From Pithys albifrons albifrons (lineage: Eukaryota > Chordata > Aves > Passeriformes > Thamnophilidae), in contig NC_092462.1 of the NCBI RefSeq assembly GCF_047495875.1, forward strand, positions 30,210,523 through 30,274,522: DNA of 64,000 bases, written 5' to 3'. The translations under genes were made by a program, and so were the position numbers. Below the pieces are notes generated by a model that saw only the letters and a program-made list of their open reading frames with translations, had not been told where the DNA came from and did no database searches. Shown piece by piece: positions 52,390 to 64,000 of this stretch. Every line of letters begins with the position of its first letter. The first letter of the stretch is position 1.

Positions 52390-54250
52390 TACCAAGCAGA
52401 AGGGGGAGTGTTAGTAATGGAGGAGTTTGTCTCCAACGGGAAAGAAAAGGGTGAAACAAGAGGAAAAAAACCCCAAGATTTTAGCATACCATGAAATCAA
52501 TAGCTCTATTCAGTCTATGGTTTTATTGTCCCAGGCTCAATGCTTTGGAAAGCATTCCGTAGTTCTTCCTAGAGAATTAGGGCTGAGAGGGTCAGAGACT
52601 GTGTGGGTACTCTGAGAAATGTTAACCCACTGGTGTTTCCATCCTTCATGAGCTGTCAGAGCACTCCATCTGTGCGAGGCGACTGCTTAGTCACCCCTGG
52701 GTGTCCCAAGGGGCTCAGAGCACAGCCGAAATGCACCGAATTCCAGCAAGAAGCCAGGAATTTGATGATCCTGTTACAAGGGATATGCACTAGACCCACA
52801 TGGAGCTGTGCTAGCACATACCAATTACCTACTATTTCAGACAGTAAATGACTAACTTGCATGTCTAAATGCAGAGCACCTGTTCTCAGCTTGCACTGAG
52901 CCATTGCAGGCCTGGAAGAGCAGTCCCAATGCCCAGAAGCTTGTTCCCCCTTCCCAGCTACAGCAATACAGCCAGTAGAAGAGGTACTGGCTCTAGACAC
53001 AAACTTCATTCCATCTTCTCTTCAGATCACTTCACCAGCGCAGTACTACCCATACGGCCAGCAAGAGAATCAGCTGCCATGTGCGTGTAAAGGGCTGGCA
53101 AAGGTTTATGTAATTGTACCTAATGTGAAGTTCAGTCTCAACATCAAAAGGAAAATTATTTTTCCTTGCATGAGATCTGGGATTTTACTGTTTGTTCACT
53201 CATTTGTACTGGCAACAGCCCTAATGATGAACACAGTATAAGCAATCCTATGGTTTTTTTTAAAAAAACTACAAACCAAATCAGGAAAGGAAATGAACCA
53301 TAAAAGTTGGGGCAGCAGGATAGTATCTAACATTTCTGCAAACAATCCATTTGTCACTTTCATGGACTTGGTTTAATTAATATTCTATAAAGGTCTTCCA
53401 AAAGCTGAATACCTCTCAAGTTCTGAATTCATGGGGCTGACCTTAGACTTTCTCAGAATGATTTTTAATGCAGTCTGTTATCAGCAAAACCCGTTTAAAC
53501 ACATGCCCCATCTGCCAGTACCCCATTTGCAAAAGAGCTTCTTATACTTGCAGACAGTAAAGCTTCTGCCTGCTTCCCTCTCTCTTCTAAATACCAGCTG
53601 TATGGTAATGAGCACAAACAGCTGAAAAATACTGCACAGTAACAAAGCTGGTACGAAGCGGGCAGAACAACGCACCCACTCAATGAAGCAGTTGTAGCAT
53701 GAATTTAGCAGATTAGCTATTGAACAGGGGTGGGGGGAGGTTCGGAAAAAATGTAAAGGGTCTGCACAGATAGCAAGAAAATGAAAAGAGACCAAAGGGA
53801 CACAGGCTACCAAAGAAAAGCCCAAATTCTAAAGTACTTTTGTTGGAACTGCATGAACCAATTCTTCAAATTTTCTAAGGCTTATTCCTCCTGTACTAAT
53901 GATATGCCAAATTCTATTCTGATAATTTGCAAGTTCAGTTAGTTCTTAAAGGAGGCAACTTGTTAATGAAAGTTTTCCATTCATTAACAAATCTCTTTAT
54001 TGGCTGGGGTCAGGGGAAGTCCTTAAGAAAAGGAACACGCTCTCCTACTTCAGTCTCTGGTACTTTGAGCATGTGTGACAAACAAGCACCATACTATCTA
54101 TTAACTTTATGCATAATAGCCCGCTCAGCCTATCCATTTTTATAAAGACATTTTTTAAAATGCTGACAACATTCATGTTACCCTCCAGACACTAACAAGC
54201 TTTTTAAGCAGTGAGCATAAAAGACACTTGCTTTTAAGAAAATTTGTGTA

Positions 54251-54420
54251 CAACTGCATTCAGCTGACATGCATACAAGGCATGCAGTTGAGTATTTGTT
54301 TATGCAAGTAGCTAATTAGATATACACTATTTGCATAAAGTCTAAAAATGGTACATGCACTTTTGCACTTGAAATTCCACGCATCTGTTTATTGGCAGAT
54401 GTGAAAGATGCATGCAGTTT
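54251..54420. promoter_or_regulatory. POU/homeodomain motif cluster, possible enhancer
   Basis: A perfect octamer complement ATTTGCAT (54329-54336), a near-octamer TTTATGCAAG (54299-54308), a palindromic homeodomain core CTAATTAG (54312-54319), and GCATGCAGTT twice (about 54280 and 54410) fall within 170 bp. CAACTGCAT and ATGCAGTTG (54251-54259, 54282-54290) form a 9-bp inverted repeat. The enhancer role is inference only. Confidence 0.3.
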
Positions 54421-56154
54421 TGATACATAAAGCTGATGTGAAAATGTAGGACTTCTTTTCTTATTCACAATTTCCCAATGGCTTCTGGAGTGTTACTGTT
54501 GCTTCTGAAGAATTGGGAGCCTAAGATTTTCTAAGAAAAACATGGGAAAAGATGGTGTATTGACACTGCCCAAACAAGTGCTCTGTCAAAAGCTTGATAT
54601 GTAGGGTTTGGGGGGTTTTAACTCCTAATTTAAAAGTCTTACCATTGCAATCCCTCCATATTCTAACATTTGTCTTCTGTGACAAGTAAGGCTAGTAAGA
54701 TTTTTTAAAAATTCACCTACTAAGACATACTGCAATAAAAACACCACATTTTTTCTAAAAGTAGTGAGTAGTGAAACCTCCTGTCTGGTGGAAAAATATA
54801 TTTACGTCTAAGGACATCATAATGTAGCTCCTAAGAAAGCAAACAATTTTTTAACCTTTATATATCACACTTAGAGAGTTAAACAGAAAACACATAAAAA
54901 ATCATCTGCATTACTGGCTTCCTTTCACTGCTGATCACAGAATACACAAAAACGAGAAAGCAATTTTCTCAAGGAATGAAAGAACTTGTCATGCAGCTAT
55001 ATAATGGCATTCACAAATGGTATTTTTATTGCTCATGTCTATCACTACCCTGTAATAAATAGAAGACAAAAAACATCACTATTGAAGTTCACTACAAGTC
55101 TCCACCTAATTTCAAATTTTAATGTAAGTCAAATCTATTGAATCTAAGTTAAAGAATGTGTACTTTGATCTTTCCTGCAGATCTTTAGCACACATTATTT
55201 TTCATATTTTAGGCACCTTAAGAAATTAATAAAGAGTTTATAAAAAGACAAAACAGGTAACAGACCTATTCAATATACAGACATGCATAAAATATTAGCT
55301 AGTGATTAATTAATCATAAACAACTTCTTGTCTAAAGAAGTGTTAATATTCAGTCTATGTAATTATTATTAGTCAATAAAATTATCAGTCATTCACATAA
55401 TTTTATGTACTTAACTCACCACAAATATCACTTAGTTCTTATTTTTATTCTGTTTTCTAAATTGTTTATTATGCACCAGGATGAAGACTGTTTGCTTAAA
55501 AACACTAACTAAATTAAAGTGGTTTATTATGAGAGGAGGTACAATACTTGAATCAATGGGAAAATTACCTGCAAAATTGCTTTGGTTCTTTCCATAAACA
55601 TGTATGTCTTCAGTTCATCATCACTCCAGGAGGACGGAGTATGATACTACAGAAGTGCTCCCTCTAGGCACTCTCTGCTGTTCCTCTAACCCAGGTATGC
55701 CTTGTTACCTGCAAAGGAGCCTGAGCTGCTCAGGATCGTTATTTAGCTTTTCAGACTATGGTCCTCGGTTGCTAAAGCAGCATCAGTGAACAAGGAAAGC
55801 CCCACTTATTCTGGAAGATTTAAACTTGAGTGCTGCGAGACTTTTTGCCTGTTCCATATGAAATCTTCTAAAAGTCAGTATTTTATGACTTAGAAACAAA
55901 AATAAACATATAAACAAAACCAAAGTTGTTTATGAAAAACCCACAATGCAACATAAAATATTCAAAACATGCAAGAAAGTGCATGCCACTGAAACTGGCA
56001 GAGCCACATTCACTCCTTCCTAAAAGCTTTAACATCACAATTTATTTTAGCATTTGGACAGAACACCCACTACAGCAACCAGAACACCGTCATACGAAAA
56101 GGCTGGAATGAATGTTGGCTCTGTTGAGAAAACAGTGACATGAGAAATAGAGAA

Positions 56155-56362
56155 AGGTTTGAGTTGTATAGGACCTGAAAGATCACCTAGTTCCAACCCT
56201 GCCATGGGCAGGGACACCTTCCACTAGACCAGGTTGCTTAAAGCCCCATCCAGCCTGGCCTTGAACACTTCCAGGGATGAGGCATTCACAGCTTCTCTGG
56301 GCAGCCTGTGCCAGTGCCTCAACACCCTCACAGTGAAGAATTTCTTCTTTATGTCTTTTCTT
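56155..56362 (-). mobile_element. CR1 LINE 3' fragment
   Basis: The plus strand shows the complement of the CR1 ORF2 end and 3' UTR: GATCACCTAGTTCCAACCCT, CCATGGGCAGGGACACC, AGACCAGGTTGCTTAAAGCC, CTTCTCTGGGCAGCCTGTGC, ending near GAATTTCTTC. It is a typical 5'-truncated CR1 copy of about 0.2 kb, in the same orientation as the copy at 35.4 kb but closer to the common CR1 consensus. It has no coding capacity. The ends are approximate and I saw no clear target-site duplication. Confidence 0.9.
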
Positions 56363-57308
56363 CCTGGTATCTGAGGTTGGTCTCTATACTCATTGTTTCA
56401 GACCATAAGCCCCAAGACGATGCCTCTTCTGTTTGCACCAGTGGTTTCAAGAGACCCTGGCAGAATGCCTCCTTTGGATACCAACTTACTCCAGTTGAGA
56501 AAAAATATGGCAGGCATGTCCAATAGTTAGTTCTACAGAGCCTCATAGAATAATTCAATACTAATTCATATAAAATGGTTGTCATTAAGAAGGAAAAAGT
56601 ACTTCAAATGTACTTTAATACTCAAAGTGAAAAAAACAATCGGCTTAAAAAAAAAAAGTCAAAATTGCTTTGTCGATACCCTTTTATATTTCACGCCTAG
56701 CTGTACTTCACCAGGACTTGTCCATAATCTTCATGTGCTTTTAGCGCATGAAAACCTCTAAACACTAACAGTGTTGAAAAAATACTGAATAATAACTATA
56801 TTCATGAGTATAAACAGTATCAAAGAAAAAACAGTGGGTGGCTTTAAACAAGAATGATCTTAACTATATTAACATTTCTAGAATATTTCTTTAACTTGTA
56901 AGAACTATTATACTTTCTTACAAGTAATGCACATATACACAACAGATAAAATAATCACATTTTAAACCATGATGTACCACAACAGATTGAAAAGATGAAA
57001 ACAGAGGAAGATTTATCAACAGCACTACACTGCCCCTTCACGTCCACTACAGAAACAACACCACAAGCTGCATGATGTAAGGAAAAAAAATCACTGAACA
57101 TTTATACAGTAATTATGTTAAACTGCAATTTTTTTTTAATTTTTGCTATTGTACAGCCCAAATAAAACACACATACCATGGAAGAGAATCAGAATAAAAT
57201 CCAACTTTGACTTTAGTGGGAAAATCACCTTTTTTATCTTGATATGCATAGTTAGACTTTTCTTTTTCAAAAAGGTATAAATGTTCCACCTTGATTACAC
57301 AGCAGATG
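56363..57308. other. Gene-free stretch between the CR1 fragment and SINE copy A
   Basis: About 0.95 kb of AT-rich DNA with A- and T-runs (56647-56657, 57130-57137). Nothing else was recognised. Confidence 0.75.
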
Positions 57309-57319
57309 AGAATTTATGA
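57309..57319 (+). repeat. Target-site duplication, left, SINE copy A
   Basis: AGAATTTATGA; the identical right copy is at 57633-57643. The repeat marks the insertion point and shows that copy A is a complete insertion. Confidence 0.93.
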
Positions 57320-57632
57320 GGCAGTTAAATGCCTCCCTGACATCCGATCCCATCAGATCTCGGAAGCTAAGCAGGGTCAGACCCGGATTAGTACTTGGAT
57401 GGGAGACCTCCTGGGAAATGCCGGGTGCTGTAGGTTCTAGTCCTGAGGACTTCACTGGCACCATCCAAGCTCGCTCGGCCGTGGCAGATGAACCTCAGGA
57501 GTTAAACGGTGGGGCCAGTTCTGCGCACGCTGAGCCTCATCTAAAATCCACTGCGCAGGCTGGAAGGGCACACCCACGTGGGGAGAGCCCTTCCCAAATC
57601 TTCGTTCGCGAAGTTTGGCCATACATACATAC
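57320..57632 (+). mobile_element. 5S rRNA-derived SINE, copy A
   Basis: This is a 313-bp short interspersed element. Its head (57320 to about 57434) is homologous to 5S ribosomal RNA: it contains GATCTCGGAAGCTAAGCAGG (box A region, from 57356) and TTGGATGGGAGACC (box C region, about 57394), then a GGGTGCTGTAGG end. A 5S-unrelated body of about 180 bp follows, then a small hairpin and an ATACATACATAC tail. A perfect 11-bp direct repeat, AGAATTTATGA, flanks it at 57309-57319 and 57633-57643, a target-site duplication that fixes both ends. The RNA polymerase III internal promoter boxes look intact. It codes for nothing, so it must have been moved by a partner LINE. Confidence 0.93.
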
Positions 57633-57643
57633 AGAATTTATGA
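57633..57643 (+). repeat. Target-site duplication, right, SINE copy A
   Basis: AGAATTTATGA, identical to 57309-57319, directly following the ATAC-repeat tail. Confidence 0.93.
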
Positions 57644-60600
57644 ACAAAACTTTTACCTTTCTCTGGAAAAAAAACCCCTAAAGCAGATCTACTTAGCCAT
57701 GACATAAAGTTTTAAGTTAAGAACAGAACAATAAAGCTACTATCAAAATCAGCTCCAACTGGGATGAGAAATTAGTTATGAGCATCTAAGCTATTTCATA
57801 CTCTAATAAATTCCCTCAACTTCCTTAATAGTACAGGTTTTTCTCCCAAGCATCCTGTTTCTTTTAATTTAATCTTCTGCTTGTCCTTTGATGGTGAATA
57901 TATTGTTCTGATGTATGTATGAGTTTTTATTTCTGGTGGCACTAAGTAGAATCTCAGTCAGAAACTGTCGATTGGATAAAAAAGGCACATCTCTCAGTGC
58001 AGCATTAGCACATGCATCAGGCAGGCAAGCCCTCTGTACAGACATCAGGAAAAATGTTTTCCAAAGAGTAGTTCAGCAGTTTCTTGATTTGTCATTGCTT
58101 TGTTGACGTAACCTTCTCATAAATATCACACTTTGAAAACAACTTTAAAAAAAAATCAGTATATATTTACACTTTGTGGCCAAGATATGAATTTAGAGTC
58201 CTGGATCATTTCTAACAGTCTCGGTAGGATGATTATATGTTTTCTGGGAAAAGATAACTAGAAAATTGCACAGAGAATGAGACATCAGCACATCTTCATT
58301 TGGTTTGCTATACGCACACAGTATTTCACAAGTACATGGCACATCCACACAACTTGAAAACCTTTACTATGGCAAAAGTGGGGAAGGTGAACTTCAGTCA
58401 TAAATAATACAACCTTCTAATGCATAAACTCTCATCTCACACCCACTCCCTCCCCTTTCTTCTTCTCTCTTCATTACTAAGGATATTAGCTTTGGATAGC
58501 CTTCTTGCTGGTTTAATCTCTCACCCTTTCCAAAAGTATGACCTTAAATCAAATACAAAAGCAACAAATGTACTACATTTTCTGTGTAAATATGTATTAT
58601 CTACTTCTTCAAAGTAGCAGAACTATTCACTTTCAAACTGAATACTAATCTTGAAAAATCAAGACACACCAGCCCAATCTTCATGCTCTTCTTGAGCCAC
58701 ATAAAAGACAACACGATTCTGTGATTCTGTTCTGAAGAAAAATAAAGAACAACATACTCTTCTGTATGTTCTATAGACATGCAGTAAGACAAAGGTATAA
58801 GAAGTTATTTTTTATTTCAAGAAATGTAGCTTGCTCACACTTGAAAAAACAAACAAACAAAAAAAGAGGTCAGATCTCTGTAACTGCAAATAATCCAGTC
58901 CCGACTTTGCAAGCAAGGCATAAAACAAGATTAAAAAGGGCGCTATGGCATATTTTGCCTGTCCAACACTTGGTGCCAGGTCTTCTTTTCAGGAAAAGAA
59001 TGGATTCTCAAACAAGTTGTGATGTATTCTTTCTCAAGAATATATTCTTGTTCAAGAAACTTCACTGTATAATCTACAGGGTCACTTAAAAATGATCTAA
59101 AGTTCTTGACAACTGGGAATGGCATCCTGGGAGTACTAAAAAAACACTTCAATACCTTCTACCACTACAAAGATATTATATTTTGCTGACATGCATATAC
59201 AGAAATGGTCACAATTTCAGCAGCACAGCTCTGACTGCTTGGTACTATAGCAACTCATTTTTCTGTTTCACCTTTCGTCAGTCTCACTTTCTGTGTATCT
59301 CATGCCAACAAAGCAAGGCTGTATCTCCAACACAAGCCTGGGACTGGTGTGGCACTGCCTGGCTTTCTCCACCCTGTGCTAACTGTAATACTGCTCAACA
59401 GCCTCTGCAATTTCAAGCATCAACCAGAGAAGCATAAAATGCCACTTCCTTCAGGCAACCATTGTAAAGAAACTAAATCACTGCATTAAGACCACAGAGG
59501 TGCAGCTCAGGTTGCATCTGTAGAAGCTGCATCTCTCAATTTTTATTTAGAGTAATCTATCAAATGCTCCTGACTAACTTTCAATTTTACTTTCAGGTAA
59601 GAATCAGGTTTAGGGACTTTTATACTTTTATGAAAATAGACATGGCTACAAATTGCAGCACAAACACTCTCAATCATAAATGAAGAAAGAAAACACATTT
59701 TACACTTTACATGTAGTGGTGATTTCTTATATGCCTTTGTCTTCCTGCCAGATGCCTTCTGGACCTGAGGCTAGCCTGAACACCCCAAGTGTGCAGTTCT
59801 TGAAACACTCTGTATTAGCTCACAGACTTTCAACTTATAACTTGCTGCAACCAGACATGTGGCCAGCATTCAATAGAAGTATTTTTTCCATTTCAGTTTA
59901 ACAGAAAGAAACCACTCCTGCATTTCCAAGTCAAGAAAGGAAAGACAGGGTTTTCTTAGCAGCAGGTGTCTCCAAATTTGGAGACTATGACAGCAGCCAT
60001 TCAGAAGGTGACAGGAAGGACACAACGCAGAATTACCTTAGTTTCCAGATTTGTGTATAAAGCTACTGCTCACAACTATACCTTGGTTCTTGTCTCTCCT
60101 CTTGTGTTTGAGTAACAGAAACTGCATACTGAAGATAAGCTTGGAGAATCTTTTATTTGATTATTATTTTCAAGACGTGAGGGGCAAAGGACTGAAGAAG
60201 GAAAAGCAAGTTTCCTAATTCATAATACATTAAAAGACAATATGGAAGGTTTTTCCCCTTTAATATTTTTCTAATTGAAAACCAAGCTCTTGTTTATACA
60301 GAAAAAAATTCTGATTGAAGTTAGAATATAAGATAATATAAATGGAAAGAAAAAATTTAAAAGAAGAACTTAAGGTATGCTCTGCTGGATAACAGTACCA
60401 AATTTGCCAATTTGTCAATTCTTAAAACCCCTAATGAAGGTGCACCTAAAACAGGCCAGATAAAACACTTGTGTTTGATATGGTTTTTGATAGATACACA
60501 TAATCAAGGTCAGAGTCTCATGAAGCAGCACTGCTGCTACTTATTGCCAAGAAGCTAGAAGGAAATCTTGAAAACTCTCCCTGAAAGAAGAGCATCTGTG

Positions 60601-63600
60601 TCTGTGTATGTATTCTGAGGACTGTTATCAAGTACTATTACATAACGAGATGCTGTGACTCCCCAGTTCTGAATGGAGGAAGAAAGGAAACAATCATCTA
60701 CTAGCTATAATATTGTATGATACAGAATGAAAATTATATATTGTATTTTAAAAATAGACTATGAAGTTCACAAGCACTGTCAAAGGAACTCAGAAGTTCA
60801 GAAAGGTTTTTCACATATTTATAAGTAGCAACTGACATTCTTTCAGAAATACAAAGATGGGTGCATATATTAGGTTATTAATAGGGCAACATCTTTGTGA
60901 TCCATGTCATTACATGCTTTGGAATGCCACATTCAATATCTGGCATTTGATTCTTCAAAGACAACATATATTTTTATGTGCTCTCTCCAGGAATGCTCTC
61001 CTAGTAAGCTCTGGGGAAAGAAAAAAAAAACAAGTAATACTTCAAGTTTTCAACAGTTTAGTCCCAACTCTCCAAATTCATTCTCCATATGTTCACATAC
61101 TGTCAAAACACGAACTGTTTTTCAAAACTCTGTAACGAAGTTAAAACTCCTACTAAAGAGAGATAAAAAATGGGCAAATAAAATAGTATGTGTCCCATGT
61201 TGCCTCGCAGTTAGGAATTTCTTGCATGGAAATGCACAAATAGGTGTCTTGAATTCATGGTTCTGAAGGCTAAGCAAGAAAGAACAACTCTAAAACACAG
61301 ACAATCTGAAATTAAAATTGAAGCAGAAAATAGCTTAAATGACAATAAAAACCACTATTTACTATAGTTCTTTATTTTTCAATAACTGTCTTACATTTCA
61401 CACACTAGAGGTTTAATTTGTGCCAATAACAGTACCTTTGCAAAAAGGATTCTATTTACCTTCTTCCAAATATATTAATATACAAATACTGTACATTATG
61501 CACACAGTTGTTAAACTATGTAAACAAAAATTAGACATTTTGGTGTTTATCTGATGAAGATCATTGTTACCACTTCACAGAGAAGACAGTTCAATTTAAA
61601 GGTTTTTTTGCTCACTAACATTGGTCATGCTTAAGCAGTGCAAATTTGAATTATAAATCTTAAAATCACCGAGAAAATACAAGACCTTAGGGCCAATTAT
61701 TAAATAACACATCTCAATTTTTCTATCAACATACACACGCAAAAGACAGAATATGCTGAGAGCAAATAAACACAGATGTCTCTTGAAAGATTAGTTTTAT
61801 TAGACCTGCAGTACCTAGTATGACTGTGTAACTATGTATAACCTCAGGGGGCATAAATTGTCTACTGAAGCCCAAAGAATAAGCTGAAAACTTTCAGCAG
61901 TTATGAATTCATATGGTCTGTGTGTCCACTGCAAGGAACTGACAACGTTACCTGTTTCTATAAATTAGGTCCCCCAAGTCAGAAAGGCATTCTAAATTTG
62001 TGGTAAAAGGTGCAAATTATGGTTTTTAATATTCCTATACTTCAGTGACAAGTGAGAACTTTTACTGCAGGATTCTCTCTGTATTAGGAAGAGATAAAGA
62101 GAAGAACTGGGGGGTGGAAGGGGAAGAGAGGGCATGAAGGTTTCCACAATCCCCTCTCCTCACTGCCATGCTTTCAGGAATTAATTCATTCCCTGAGGAT
62201 GCCTTGGACGTCTTCAAGCACTTACTTTCTCCACACACCAGAAAGAACAGGTCACTTCTAATGTAAGCTCTTCCTAAATCAAGAGAAGTAAGGCTGGACC
62301 TGCTGAACATGGCCATAAACAGACAAATATGCAGCATTTCTGAACATTTAAAACACTCACTTGTGCGCTCAAATTAAAATGGGCCAGTATTTCAGAACAG
62401 GAAATGGTTTCCTCTTCACCCACTCAGAAGTTTGGATGCTTTCCCAGACATCTCCAGGCTGGCGCAGGGCTCAGTGCTGCGCCTGCAAGACAGCTGCGTC
62501 TGGATACAGCCCTTCCCGGGAATGCTCACGCCAAAGCATGGCAGCCAGGGCCAATAGATATAACCAGCCGAGGGGCTGCCAGAAAGGGATCCGTGTTAGC
62601 CACATGCTCCAAAGAAATTCCGCTCAGGAAGGCAGGGCAATACACAGGCCATGTGGAAAGCTACTTGAGTTATGCCAACAGATCTCACAGAAACCCACAG
62701 TCACTCACACAGCTTGAGCCCAAGCAGTTCAAGCTGCCTCGTCTTCTTCTGTGAGGGAATGGCCACAGCCCACTGAAGTTTCCCCCATGATGGCCAGCTC
62801 TTTATGCAACAAGAAAACAGAAGCAGAGAACAAACAAGAAGAAATTCACAGCAAACTAATCTGACAATTAAACGGAGTAATTCCAATAGAATTATAAAAA
62901 ACATTCTTTAACTCATGGCAGAGGGTGTGGTGTGTGTCTTAAGAAACATGAAGAAACAAATCCCCAAAGTGAATCTACTTTTGCAATTTTGTACTATGTA
63001 ATATGACATATTAATTAGGCACCAACCAAAATAGTTGCTGTTGTTCTAACCCATTTTCTTCCTAAAGTGAAGAAGTACTGCTATGTATGTACATCCTTAA
63101 TAAATCTGAATATCAACTGCAATTAGTGTCAAATTCTTATAGTGCAAAGTGACCTCAACACACACTGATGTTTCAAACATGATGAGAAAATTAACAATTT
63201 CTATCATAAGCAATTTTATATCATTAGATAAATCTCAGTCAGAAATAGCACAGGCACCATAGATCCTGCCATAAGTTTAAGGGGTGATGTAGCCTCGTTT
63301 CTGTAATTTGTATGATTAGTTTTTTGCCATGTTTACTGTCTGTTAGATAATCTTACCTATTTCTTGCATCAGTATGAATGGAAACAGCAAGTAAGTGGCA
63401 AGCACACATCTAATACATGAAACGAACAGAAGACTATTATTGTTTAAAAAGCCCACATTCCTCCTAAAAAAGAAAGGTGCACAAGCATCTATTCTGACTG
63501 CTATTCAAGAGAAGAGAATTGGTACTAACTATAAGTTGATTATCTACCTGGAGACAATGAAGTGAGGGTAAAAACTGGAAATGGATTGACATGTAATATC

Positions 63601-63768
63601 TTAATACTGAATTCATTATATTTAAACCTGAACACATGTGTTTTAAAAATTAATTAATAGATGCTGAAGCTGTTGTGATTTATTTTTTTATTTTAGTGTC
63701 ACAGCTTATCTGGTTCTATTATGAAATATTAGAATAGCCAGCTACAGATAATTCCTTGTTTCATTAAA

Positions 63769-63781
63769 GTGTGTGTGTGTG
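63769..63781 (+). repeat. (GT)n dinucleotide repeat
   Basis: Six GT units next to the promoter-like sequence at the right edge. Confidence 0.8.
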
Positions 63782-63793
63782 GGCAGAAAGGAC

Positions 63794-63858
63794 TTCCCAG
63801 AACGCTTTGCAGGATAAGCGGAGAGGCAAAGGACAGGAACACTGTGTGTATAAAAAGG
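63794..63858 (+). promoter_or_regulatory. Promoter-like TATA box and STAT-type site near right edge
   Basis: TTCCCAGAA (63794-63802) fits the STAT consensus TTCNNNGAA, and TATAAAAAGG (63849-63858) is a good TATA box, 47 bases further on and facing right. Transcription would begin around 63885, with the product off the window. It could be chance. Confidence 0.2.
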
Positions 63859-64000
63859 CAGGAAAGAAAAGAGAGATGCTTTAGAAAAGCTGTGTGGACA
63901 GAACAGGCTCTAGACAGTACAGAACCTGTTTGACAGCTTGGTATCTAGACAGGATTTGGAGAAAGGGAGGCAAAAGAAGGGAAGACTATGAGGCCATGAA

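Larger units (their letters stand above)
50314..56154. other. Gene-free stretch between SINE copy B and the CR1 fragment
   Basis: 5.8 kb of AT-rich DNA with no recognised exon. Notable items are the 12-bp inverted repeat (52114), the tandem duplication (52330) and the motif cluster at 54.3 kb. Confidence 0.75.
57644..64000. other. Gene-free stretch at the right end
   Basis: 6.4 kb of AT-rich DNA. An AAAC-type tract lies at 58847-58866 and a GC-richer patch without identity at 62440-62600. No FBXW7 alpha exon was recognised before the edge. Confidence 0.75.

Noticed and set aside
57320..57434. A genuine 5S rRNA gene
   Set aside because: The head is diverged from 5S rRNA, runs into a shared non-5S body and tail, and is flanked by a target-site duplication. 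It is a SINE, not a functional 5S gene.
58712..58733. ATTCTGTGATTCTGT sequence resembling the CR1 3' end repeat
   Set aside because: The preceding bases do not match the CR1 3' UTR, so a CR1 copy cannot be supported.
1..64000. CRISPR arrays, operons, tRNA genes, phage or bacterial mobile elements
   Set aside because: The window is a vertebrate locus with spliced exons. No regularly spaced repeats, tRNA-like cloverleaf boxes or prokaryotic gene layout were seen.

Overview
This is a 64 kb stretch of vertebrate nuclear DNA, most likely from a bird. The signs are a CR1 retroposon landscape with very few interspersed repeats, a compact GC-rich CpG-island promoter inside an otherwise AT-rich locus, and a nearly invariant vertebrate gene split into short exons. 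No bacterial, organellar or viral gene was recognised. Comparisons with human FBXW7 are from memory.

Left part (1 to about 26.4 kb, minus strand). This is most of the 5' and middle part of FBXW7, the substrate receptor of an SCF-type ubiquitin ligase (SKP1-CUL1-F-box). Nine coding exons can be placed to the base with GT-AG junctions and consistent phases: 25946-26104 (beta-type first exon), 23454-23536, 20309-20450, 13036-13170, 8597-8720, 6610-6746, 4862-4975, 1599-1780 and 324-549. Joined, they give 1302 nt, exactly 434 codons: 53 codons of beta-specific N terminus plus the common part matching human alpha residues 168 to 548. They cover the nuclear-localisation/phosphosite region, the dimerisation helix, the F-box and the first WD40 blades, including the three phosphodegron-binding arginines (R465, R479, R505 in human alpha numbering). 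The last blades and the stop codon (about 159 residues) lie off the left edge.

Promoter region (25.75 to 27.0 kb). A CpG island covers the beta first exon and its upstream flank, with GC boxes, a dense G-quadruplex-prone block on the sense strand and a short CCG repeat just before the start codon. A second, smaller CpG-rich patch at 26.8-26.96 kb carries a YY1-like AAGATGGC motif on the minus strand.

Right part (27 to 64 kb). No exon was recognised. By analogy with mammals this is probably the long first intron of the alpha transcript, whose acidic first coding exon would lie beyond the right edge. It holds an internally deleted CR1 LINE (35.4-36.7 kb), a short CR1 3' fragment (56.15-56.36 kb), and two copies, in opposite orientation, of a SINE whose head derives from 5S ribosomal RNA (50007-50302 minus, 57320-57632 plus). 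Each SINE copy is bounded by a perfect 11-bp target-site duplication. The two share a non-5S body and an ACAT-type tail, and are the most unusual content of the window. The rest is unique AT-rich DNA with scattered simple repeats, a few striking inverted repeats, a POU/homeodomain motif cluster and one 648-nt open frame of unknown meaning.
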